Shown: piece by piece, positions 47,701 through 60,100 of the stretch
Layout: each line of letters starts with the position of its first letter
How positions within the stretch are numbered: the stretch's first letter is position 1
Origin: Polydactylus sextarius
Taxonomy: Eukaryota; Chordata; Actinopteri; Polynemidae
Assembly: GCA_016801845.1 (NCBI GenBank)
Contig: CM028931.1
Coordinates: forward strand, 8,104,087 to 8,168,086
Reading direction: 5' to 3'
DNA: 64,000 nt
Notes under the pieces: model-generated
The model's database searches: none
What the model saw: the letters and a program-made list of their open reading frames with translations, nothing else
Told to the model about the DNA's origin: nothing
Program-made: the position numbers and the translations under genes

Positions 47701-50700
47701 ATGCTTTTCGAAATACGTGGCTCCAGGTTTTACTCCTCTGCAAGGTCAGTACCCTCTGTTTCTTTTCTTGTTTTTTTTTTTTTTGGTTTTTGCGTAACGC
47801 TTTTATTTACTTTAGCTGTGCGTGTTTGAATGGATGTGCACTTATTTTCACCCCCCTCCACTGTTTCACTTTCACTGACGAGATCAGAACAGTTTCTTTC
47901 TTTCTTTTTTTCTTCTTCTTTCTTTATATAAAACTTGAAGTTTCCTCTCTGTTTTTTTGCAGGATGTTGGCAGCTCTGCTATTTATTCTGCTCTGTATCC
48001 AGCGAGGACATGGACAGGTAACAACACAACACCTTTATTCTCATCTCCTCATCCTCACGTGGACCGAGACCACGGTCACATATTGATGTACCATCTCATT
48101 TTCAGTTCAGTAAAAAAAAAAAAAACAATGAATGATCTCATTTTGCTTGATTAAACATTTAATTTGGCTGATTGGAGATTAAGAGACTTTTTTTTTTTTT
48201 TCTTTTATTGGACATGTCCAGGACCAGCATGCGCCTGGGTCACCATCTGTCTCACACATTGTCATAATTCATGATTACATTTGTCAAACCAAACAAAGGT
48301 GTCAACACTATTTTGGTTTAGCTGGAGCAAATGTAACAGGCTCTGTCTCTCATCCCTCCTCAGGCCTGCACTGAAGGTTTCGCATATGACCGCAGGGCGA
48401 GACAGTGTATAGGTGAGTGACCTCGACTTATTATGATGTGTGGAGTCTCATTTGGTGTGTGCCGACAAGTGCTGAAAGAGAGAATAACAATGAGGTGCGA
48501 AGCGGAGGAGTAAATGAAATGAATCGGCAGCGTCCAGATGTTCTGGACGCAGCCAGGAATGTCCTTATCAGCAAACCCCTCTGTGTTCCAGATGTGGACG
48601 AGTGCCGCACCCTGCCAGACGCTTGCAGAGGAGACATGCGTTGTGTGAACCAGAACGGCGGCTACCTGTGCATCCCCAGGACCTTGTACAACCAGCCGTA
48701 CAGACCGGAGACCCCGGCTCTGCCCGAGGCTCTTTACCCGGACCAGTCCGCTGGATATTCAGACACCTTCGTCCCAGGTCCTCCGAGAGCCGTGGAGCCC
48801 AGCTACCCCAGAGTGAGGACCACTGCGCAGTGCATCCTGGGATATACTGTCGCAGAAGATGGCACCTGTAATGGTGAGTCTTACTCCACCTGCTCTGATT
48901 GAAGCAACTGATGCATCCATGTGTAAATGACATTTTACTGTTGGAGCTTTAAAGTGAATTTTAAAAACCAGCAGATGGAAAAAAAAAAAAAAAAAAAATC
49001 TAAGTTCTGATTCATTCCTTGTCTTCATCTCCTTAATAACATGGTTTCACGTCTTTAGGGGGCTGAAAACCCTTTTTTTTTTTAAACGAAACCATCTGCA
49101 GTAGTTTAGAGAGGAAATGTCTCCTCGGTGTAACTGCGAACAAACCATCAGCATCTGTATCACGACAGGGAGCGGCAGCAGCAAGACACTGGGGAAGAGG
49201 GTTTACAAATGTAGGGAACAAGCATAACCATACAGAACCAAAAGTTTCCTTCCTCTACGTAACGTTTCCATCAACATCTGCTTTATTTTACGCTAATTAG
49301 CAAATGTCAGTATGCTAACACTCTAAACTCAGATGGTGAACATGATAAATATCAAATACTAGCATGCTAGCATTGCCACTGAGCGCATGTTAGCGTGCTG
49401 GTGTCGTTTTACCTGTCAATTTTCATCGAGCGAAATACCTGCAAAACTATATTTGCGTCAACTTCATCTATATTTTATGCTAATTAGCAAATGTAAACAT
49501 GCTAACACTAAACTCAGATGGTGAAATATCAAACGATAGCATGCTAGCATTGCCACTGAGAGCATGTTAGCATGCGGAGGTGGTCGTGACTCAGGATAAA
49601 TTGCAGTAACTGTGTTTTTGTAACTTTTCAGATATTAGCAAATGTTAGCATGCTAACAACCTAAACTCAGATGGCGAACATGATAAATATCAAATGCTAG
49701 CCACTGAGAGCGCGTTAGCAAGCTGGTGCCGTTTTAACTGTAACTTTTCGTCGAGCAAAAGTCCTGCTAAAACTATATTTCCGTCAACTTTATGCTAATT
49801 AGCAAATGTTAGCATTCTAACACTCTAAACTCAGATGGTGAACATGATAAATATCAAAGGCTAGCCACTGAGAGCATGTTAGCATGTACTGTAACTTTTC
49901 ATCGAGCAAAATACCTGCTACAACTATATTTCTGTCAACTTCATCTGTATTTTATGTTAATTAGAAGATGTAAGTACGCTAACAATCTAAACCTGGATTG
50001 TGAACATGGTTAATATTAAACACTAGCATGTTAGCATTGCCCCTGAGAGCACGTTAGCATGCTGGTGTCGTTTTAACTGTAACTTTTCATCCAGCAAAAA
50101 ATACCTGCTAAACTATATTTCTGTCAACTTAAGATCTACTTTATGCTAATTAGCAAATGTTAGCATGCTAGCACTCTAAACTCAGACGGTGAGCATGATA
50201 AATATCAAACACTAGCCACTGGGAGCGTGTTAGCATACTGGTGTCATATTAACTGTAACTTTTCATCGAGCTATGCTTTGCTCTAAGTAGCAAGTATTAG
50301 CATGCTAGCACACTTAACTGAGTTGCCAACGGGAAACACATTATACCTGCTAAATGCTAGCATGCTAGCATTGCCACTGATGCTGAGTAAATTGTCAGTA
50401 CAGACTTAAGGGTGTTCCCAGATTTAATTAGCAAATAATGGGAACTTGTCAAAGTAGTTGGCTCAAGTTATTAGCCTCCACTTGAAGGAACTTGTGAATG
50501 TTTGATTCACTGAATAATTAAAGGTCATACCTTAATACTTATTTGCATTTAGTTAGTTTTGAGGTTAAGTAAGGACCTGGGACAAGTGGATGCAACATTT
50601 GAAATCACCAGCTGCCATTTTAAAGCATGATCCCGATCTGCCGCTCCCTCGGCGCTGATTCATGTTGTTCCAGTTCAAACATCACTCACATCAAACCGTT

Positions 50701-51119
50701 ACACCCTGTTGCGCTTCAAAGGAGCCAGATCTTGTCAATTTCATTCATCGAGACGGTGTTGTTGTTGTTTTTTTGTTTTTTTTTCTCTCCTTGCTCATTG
50801 TTTTCCAGTTGTTTGCTTCTATCAATTTATCACAGAAACCTTGTTCTGGTCGTTCACATCGGCTCAAGCTGTGTTCTCATTCATCGCCGATGAGCCCCAA
50901 AGTCAAGCAATGTTTAAATTTGTAATTATCATTAACAGAAATGGGAATATAAGGAATTAATGTGTTGGTTTATAGCTATTAGAGTTTATCCTGTAGAGAA
51001 CATGAAGATTTGTTGAGATTTTTCACTCGAAACTACAAATGTGAACCTCAAGGTGCCAAATTCCTCCATTATAATCCTTCCAACAGCTACGCTACACTGC
51101 TGCCACGGTTAAAGCGCCC

Positions 51120-51153
<34 letters not shown>

Positions 51154-54100
51154 AGAAAGAGACACACGACGTACGGCGTCTGTCTTCGACTTGCAGCTGC
51201 TTGCAGTTCCCGGCGTCCTGGCCCGACCGAAAAAGATAAGACCGTTCCCGACATCTGCCGCGTCCTGGCGTTTATCGCGCGTTTCAGTAGATGGACGAGG
51301 TGACACGAGGCGAAATGCGCCTGAGGCCAGAGCCCCAGCGTAAATCGTTAAAGATGGCGGTTGAACTCCCATCGGTTCACAGAGGACAGATGTCACCCAA
51401 CCGGAGCGGAGACACGAGGGTCTTCGACTCCTCTCGCTGAGCGAGAAATTTACGATTTCTGATTGATTGTTGTTACATTTCACAGCTGCGAGAGATCTGA
51501 GCTGTCGGATAAACACCGAGCGTCTGATGCCCCCCGCCACAGCTGTCTGAAATACATCACAGTATAATCACCGCAGTGTGTCCAGCTGAGACAAGCTGTT
51601 GAAAACCGCCTCTTTAAAGTCCACTCGGGTTGTTTTTCTGTCATTCCGGATAAATCAGCCGTGAATGGAAAAATGTACACGTACAGTACGGTTTTCTCCT
51701 TTCTAAAAATGAGAGAGCGAGAGACAGAGAGCCTTAGGGTTTAGGTAATGCACAAATACGGTCTGTTTCTCTTTGTAGGGGAGAAGGCCTGTCAGAGAAT
51801 CGACTCACAACCTTGTTTGGGTAAACTACACCATCAGAACGCCAAAGATGAGGTCATTTGTTGCCAAATCCGTGCCCGAGTCGAGCCTGGAGAACAGGCG
51901 CGCCTCTGTGGGGGCCAATCGTAACGAGGCCTTACACCTCTGATGGCTGGTGTGTGTGTGTGAGAATGTGTGTGTGTGGTGATGTAATGGGTTGTTGATT
52001 GATGTCGCCATAGGGTAGAAACTACACAGACTGTGACTTCCTGTCTGAACCTGTAACAAACATGGCTTTGTCTATAAACTAATGGAACCACGCACGCTCC
52101 ATTAGTGTCACTAATGGCTCCATTTTTTTCTTTTTTTTTTTTTTTTTTTGCAGACAACAATAGAAGAAATTAGCTCCGTTGGTGTTCGCTTCTTATCGCC
52201 GCCGTATTTCATAATCACTTTAACAGCGTGTCTCTTAGCTGATTTTTCTCACCCATCCTTGCAACCATTTACCCAAATTACACAAAAAGATATGTTTGCT
52301 CGCTCCACTCGGTGGTTTCTAGTCATGCAGATAAACTACAACCGCCACTTCTGCTGGGAAGCCACAGGAGAATCAGTGAGGTTCGCCGCTGATGGTGGGC
52401 GATAAGACGCGGTTTGAGTTGTTGGACGACAAAAAACGAAACTTGGTTTTTGGAAAGAAATGTTGCCGTCCACGGTTCGTTTTTAGCTCGGGACATGTGG
52501 TGTCGGTCTGTCAGTCCAGACTGAAATATCTCAGAAACTATCAGATGCATTACTATGAAATTTGGCACACACGCTCACGTCCAACTTGAGATGAATTGCT
52601 TTGTAACTTTATCGTCCCGTAACTTTCCTTCCTCTACATAACGTTTCCATCAACTTCAGTTGTATTTTACGCTAATTAGAAAATGTCAGTATGCTAACAC
52701 GCTAAACTCAGATGGTGAACATGATGAATATCAAATGATAGCATGCTAGCAATTCCACTGAGAGCATGTTAGCACGCGGGTGTGGTTCTAACTCAGGATA
52801 ATTTGCAATAACTTTGGTATTCTTGTAATATTTCACCCAGCAAAATACCTGCAAAACTACATAACATTTTCATCGTCTTCCGCTGTATATTATGCTAATT
52901 AGCAAGTGTTAGCATGCTAACACTCTAACCTCAGATGGTGAACATGATAAATATCAAACACTAGCATGCTAACATTGCCACTGAGAGCACGTTAGCATGC
53001 TGGTGTCGTTTTAACTGTAACTTTTCGTCAAGCAAAATATTTGCAAAACTACATAACGTTTTCATCAACTTCATCTGTATTTTACACTAATTAGCAAGTG
53101 TTAGCATGCTAACACTCTAACCTCAGATGGTGAACATGATAAATATCAAACGCTAGCCACTGAGAGCGCGTTAGCTTGCTGGTGTCGTTTTAACTGTAAC
53201 TTTTCATTGAGCAAAATACCTGCAAAACTATATTTCCGTTAGCTTCATCTGTATTTTATGCTAATTAGCAAATGTTGTATGCTAACACTCTAAACCTGGG
53301 TGGTGAACATGGTTAATATTAAACACTAGCATGCTAGCATTTCCCCTGAGAGCACGTTAGCATGCTGGTGTCGTTTTAACTGTAACTTTTCATCGAGCAA
53401 AATTCCTGCTAAAACTATATTTCCGTCAAATTCAGCTGTACTTTATGCTAATTAGCATATGTTAGCATGCTAACACTCTAAACTCAGATGGTGAACATGA
53501 TAAATATCAAACGCTAGCCACTGGGAGCATGTTAGCATGCTGGTGTCGTTTTAACTGTAACTTTCCATTAAGCTAAATTCCTGCTAAAACTATATTTCTG
53601 TCAAATTCAGCTGTACTTAAGCGCTAAGTAGCAAGTATTAGCATGCTAGCACTCTTAACTGAGTTGCCAACAGGAAAAACATTATACCTGCTAAACGCTA
53701 GCATGGTAGCATTGCCACTGATAGCATATTAGCATGCTCATGCTGAGTAAGTTGTCAGTACAGACTTCAGGGTGTTCCCAGATTTAAGATGGTGAACATG
53801 ATAAATATCAAACACTAGCATGCTAGCATTGCCACTGAGAGCACGTTAGCATGCTGGTGTTGCTAATTAGCAAGTATTAGCAAACTAACACTGTTAACTG
53901 AGTTGCCAGCGGGAAAAAAATATTATACTTGCTAAACACTAGCATGGTAGCATCGCTGCTGATAGCATGTTAGCATTTAGTGCTCAGTACAGACTTTAGA
54001 CTGTTCCCAGATTTAATCAGCAAATAACGGGAAGTTGACAATGTAACTGACCTACACTTGGGGGGAACCTGTTAAATGTTTGATTTACTGAATCACCAAA

Positions 54101-55086
54101 GGTCATACTTGAATGCCTCTTTGCGTGTAGTTAGGTTTCAGGTTAGGTAAGGACCCTTGGATCGTAGATATCCATCCACTGAAAACCTCTTGCGCAATCA
54201 GACACTTTGTTTTGTAATCTGCGTGACGTGACTCTTCACTGCTCAGACAAACTGTTACGCGCTGTTAGGAGCCGTCTCGCGAGTTCATACACTCCATCTC
54301 ATCTTGTGTTTTCCATTTCACATGAAGCTTAAGGCTAATATTCATTTCCGCTCGCAACCACAGTCGTGTCTTTAATCGAGTTGAGGGATTTGCATTCTCC
54401 TCTGTGGCTTGAGACAAATTTCCAACCTCGTGGGCCTCTAAAAACCCATCGGATAAACTCAAAAAATGCACGACGGACGACCTGACAACGAGACCGTAAC
54501 GTGTTTTGCGCTCAGCTTTAAATTCCAAAGTAGTTTGCGAAGAGATGATGAACTTTGCTGACATCGTAATCGTCTCCGTAACCGAACTGGCCGCGTCTCT
54601 CGATGTGAAGCCACTGGGGAATACTTCGAACACATTTGGCATCAAAACCTTTCAGCTGTTTGAGTTTTCTCACTTTTCCCTACATGTGACCGAACCCATC
54701 TGTCAAGTCAGTGCGTGAAGCTGATGAGGGTTGTCGGCGGCACCGTCCAGAGCTCGTGCGCGGTTCATAAAACGGTCTATATAAGGAGATGAAGTGAAAC
54801 GCTCCTGCAATTTGTGCATGTGTGTGTTGGAGACCAAAGTAAGGCTACGCATGGGGCACAGACGAGGTTCATTCACAGAGGTTTTGATTGGTAACGGCCG
54901 GCAGGTGTTGGAGGCTGTGTAGCTGTTGGCCGGCGTCCTAATGCTCTGGGTCGCCTCCACCCCCGCGAAGGACCAGTGGTCCAAGTTGGCTCAAAGGCCA
55001 ACGGTCTCACCGACAGACGTTATCGCTTCCCATAGCTCCCTGTCCAAACAAAAAAAGACCAGGTTCCCACCCACCTCCCCTACCGG

Positions 55087-55119
<33 letters not shown>

Positions 55120-57144
55120 GTGACTTCATGGTCTGTGAACCACAAACAGAGGCTGGAGTTTTTGATTTGCCCTGTCCTCATAAGGAAATGTGGCTATTAT
55201 AGCATAGCATGTGAGCTGCTCCAGGGGCGTCAAAGGAATTCAGATCGTAATCAGAGAAATCTGTAATCCTGTGCGAAAACAATTGTGAGTTGATAATACA
55301 CTGAGCCGTTAACTTTTTTTTTTTTTTTAATACAGGGTGGTGGTGAAAAGCTGAGGAAAGAAACTTTTGACTGGATGTTTGTGCAATCGCACAAGCCTGC
55401 AGTGGAGGGTCAACTAAAATACAAAGCTGTTCACAAGGTGCTGGTGAACGATAAGCTGGACAAATAAAAGTGTTTGTTCTTAAGAACAAACACATGTGGC
55501 TGAATTAAATAAGAAGTGGGAACAACCCGGAGGCCTGAGGACACTTGTTTTATGTTTTTGACTCATCAAGATGATTCACTGTTATTGATCTCATTTTCTC
55601 GTCTCTGTTGCAGACATCGACGAATGTGAGACCAACTCCCATCACTGTAACCCCACCCAGGTCTGCATCAACACGGCAGGTGGCTACACCTGCTCCTGCC
55701 TTGAGGGATACTGGCTCATCGGTGGACAGTGTCAGGGTGAGTGAACTTGTCAGCGACGAAGTGAAAGTTTGCAGAGATTTTAGTCTTTTCAAAGATGATA
55801 AACCATCTAGAAACCACCTAGAAACTATTCACAAATAATCTAGAAACCATCTAAAATCACCTAGAAACCATCTAGAAACCATGTAAAAACCACCTAGATG
55901 CTATCTAAAAATCACTTATAAACTATCTAAAAACCATCTAAAAATCAACTAGAAACCACCGAGAAAACCATGGAAACCATCTAGAAAACCATTTAGAAAA
56001 TCATGTAGAAATCATCTAGAAACCACCTACAAAACCATGTAGAAACCACCTAGAAAACATGTAGAAACCATCTAGAAACCACCTAGAAAATAATCTAGAA
56101 ACCACCTAGAAAACCATGTAGAAAATCATCTAGAAACCACACAGAAAATCATCTAGAAACCACCTAGAAAACCATCTAGAAACCACCTAGAAAACCATAT
56201 GGAAACCATCTAGAAACCACCTAGAAAACCATGTAGAAACCATCTAGAAACCACCTAGAAAACCATCTAGAAACCATCTAGAAACCACACAGAAAACTAT
56301 CTAGAAACCACCTAGAAAACCATCTGGAAACCATCTAGAAACCACCTAGAAAACCATCTGGAAACCATCTAGAAAACATGAAGAAACCATCTAGAAACCA
56401 CCTAGAAAATCATCTAGAAACCACCTAAAAAACCATGTAGAAACCATCTAGAAACCACCTAGAAAACCATCTGGAAACCATCTAGAAACCACCTAGAAAA
56501 TCATCTAGAAACCACCTAAAAAACCATGTAGAAACCATCTAGAAACCACCTAGAAAACCATCTGGAAACCACCTAGAAACCTGTTAAACTGACACTTTTA
56601 AGTACATGTAAACTTCAGCTAAGCGTAACCACGACACCCCCTGCTGGCTGCTGATGATAAAGTATCTGACATGTAAATAAAGTGAGATGTGCACACTGAT
56701 TTTTCTTAAACGTCGTAATGAACGTGACTGCAGACGTTACGGAGCCGCAAAAAAAACGGATCTGGCCCCAAAGCAAATTGTACATGATTCATTCTTAATG
56801 ACTCAAACCGAACTAAAGTGATCTGTTAAACTTTAGTGTAAATACTGCAAATGAATGAGATCGTGTCCAAGTAGGGATATCAGATGAAAGATTGTATTTC
56901 TTGTAATCAGAGTCGGATAATTTAGTCAAAAGTCAACACTGTCTCAGTCAGTCACTGTTATGTGTTGATGTTTTTACGTGTGTTGGTTCGTAACCAGTTT
57001 GTCTTTTTCCTTTTTCTTTGTGTCCAGACATTGATGAGTGTCGCTATGGTTACTGCCAACAGCTGTGCGCCAACATCGCCGGCTCTTACTCCTGCTCCTG
57101 TAACCCTGGATTCATCCTTAACCCGGACAGCAGGACCTGTCAAG

Positions 57145-57177
<33 letters not shown>

Positions 57178-60100
57178 AGTATGACTGTTGTGTCGAGAGT
57201 CATTTTATTTCAACCTCACTGTCTCTTTAAGAGAAGAAAACACTGGAAACAGAAGCATCAAAGTAAAAGTTCAACAAGATCATAGAATCGTGCACATTTC
57301 CAATCGTTTCACACACTTTTAAACCATTTCCTGCTCATAACGTCCTGCTTTTATTTTGAAAAGCCGACAGTCTGGGGCGCTGCCTGTGGGGGAAAAGTTA
57401 GTATGATCCCACGGGCCCCTGACTGGTATTATAATATTGTATGAACATATTATTTTAGGGGCCCATGGTGCCCAGAATTCCTGGCAGCGCCCCTGCCCAT
57501 AGCACGGGTTTGTTTTAAAGCTCTAATGGTTTTTAATTCAAGTAACCTTAACTTAACTTTTCCGTCTCCAGATGTGAACGAGTGCGAAGACGACCTGTGC
57601 AGTCACGGCTGCTTCAACACCTACGGCTCCTTCATGTGCAACTGTGACGAGGGATTCGAGTTGGCGGCCGATGGTACTTCCTGTATCGGTAAGAAGAGAC
57701 GATTGTGTTTTTGTATCTCGATGGTGTCCGAGATACAAGATACTGTCTGCACTTTCTACACTGAACCTAGTTCATGTGTATTTGATATTGGTCCATGTGG
57801 TCAATATATTGTCGACATTATTATATTAACGGTGTCTTATCCTGCGCAGCATCACAGGAAAACGGAGTTTGAAACATTATGTGTGGAGGTAACGGAGCAC
57901 ACTGGTGGGAAAAAAATAAATCAGCTGACTTGGTCGGGGTCTTGGTCTTTCAACCACAAGGATGTTAATTCTTGTTCAGATCCTGGTTTTATTTATTTAT
58001 TAATCTTTTTTTTTTTTTGTTTAAATTCCCCCGTAGACTTGGATGAGTGCAGCTTTTCTGAGTTTCTGTGTCAGCACAGATGTGTGAACGCGCCGGGCTC
58101 TTTCTCCTGCGTCTGTCCGCCTGGATATTATGTGTATGAGGACGGCAGGAGCTGTGAAGGTAAAGTCAAGTTCAGGACAGAAGGAAATAAAGTTAAGTTA
58201 GTTATCCATCCATCCATCCATCCATCCATCCATCCAACTATTCATCCATCCATCCAACTATCCACCCATCCAACTATTCATCCATCCATCCACCCATCCA
58301 ACTATTCATCCATCCATCCAACTATCCATCCATCCATCCATCCATCCACCCATCCAACTATTCATCCATCCATCCAACTATTCATCCATCCATCCACCCA
58401 TCCAACTATTCATCCACCCATCCAACTATTCATCCATCCATCCAACTATTCATCCATCCATCCATCCATCCAACTATTCATCCATCAATCCACCCATCCA
58501 ACTATTCATCCATCCACCCATCCAACTATTCATCCATCCATCCATCCATCCATCCAACTATTCATCCATCCATCCATCCATCCACCCATCCAACTATTCA
58601 TCCATCCATCCATCCAACTATTCATCCATCCATCCACCCATCCAACTATTCATCCATCCATCCAACCATTCATCCATCCATCCAACTATTCATCCATCCA
58701 TCCAACTATTCATCCATCCATCCAACTATTCATCCATCCATCCATCCATCCAACTATTCATCCATCCATCCACCCATCCAACTATTCATCCATCCACCCA
58801 TCCAACTATTCATCCATCCATCCATCCATCCATCCATCCATCCAACTATTCATCCATCCATCCATCTAACTATTTATCCATCCATCCAACTATTTATCCA
58901 TCCATCCATCTAACTATTTATCCATCCATCCAACTATTCAACCATCCATTCATCCATCCATCCATCCAACTATTCAACCATCCATTCATCCATCCATCCA
59001 TTCATTCATCCATCCAACTATTCATCCATCCATCCATCCATCCATCCAACTATTCAACCATCCATTCATCCATCCATCCATTCATTCATCCATCCAACTA
59101 TCCATCCATCCATCCATCTAACTATTTATCCATCCATCCAACTATTCATCCATCCATCCATCTAACTATTTATCCATCCATCCAACTATTCAACCATCCA
59201 TCCATCCATCCATCCATCCAACTATTCAACCATCCATTCATCCATCCATCCATTCATTCATCCATCCAACTATTCATCCATCCATCCATCCAGCCATCCA
59301 ACAAAAGTTCAACAGGACTTTAGATGAAAGGTCACTGGACACTTTATTCATAGAGCTTCTGTTGTTGTTGATTGTTTTTTGATCAGGAAGTTTTGGACAC
59401 AATTTAATCTTGTTTCACTTTCATCTGTTTTGCCGTAAATGATTCTCACATGTTGCCTTATAATCTGTTTTTTTTTTTTTTGTTCTTTTTAAGATTCATT
59501 AATGGTGTTGTTGATGTTTCTATGTGATGCTGTTTCTGTTTCTGTTTTACTGACTCTGACTGTTGTGTGTTTGATTTTGAAGATATCAATGAATGTGACA
59601 CTGGTAACAACACCTGTACATCAGAACAAGTGTGTTTCAATTTCCAGGGAGGCTATACATGCCTGGATCCTTTACAGTGTCAACTCCCTTACATTGAAGT
59701 TGGCGACAAGTGAGTCATGAATCCGTCTTCCGTCTGCGTATCGGCTTCACCCGAACACAACGTTGATTTATCTCAACCTGTGCGTCTCCTCCTCTCTAGT
59801 CAGTGCATGTGTTCGGCAGAGAACCCTGCCTGCAGGGACAAACCCTTCACCATTCTGTACCGACACATGGACTTGTCTTCGGGGCGCAGTGTGCCTGCAG
59901 ACATCTTCCAGATGCAGGCCACCACGCGCTACCCGGGCGCCTTCTACATCTTCCAGATAAAGTCGGGCAACGAAGGACGAGAGTTTTACATGAGGGTGAG
60001 TAGACACGTCGCTGACCTGTAGAGCTGCAGGTCAACTAACACGGGTATTAAAGACAATGTATGTATAGATATAAGATATAAGTGCAATCAATACATATTT

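Noticed and set aside
49235..54160. CRISPR-like repeat array
   Set aside because: Units are long, diverged and directly adjacent with no unique spacers, in a vertebrate intron. It is satellite DNA.
57526..58869. 447-codon open frame with a long I-H-P-S repeat tail
   Set aside because: It is exon 7, intron 7, exon 8 and the ATCC array of fbln5 read in one frame. The human protein and the splice sites show these are separate exons.
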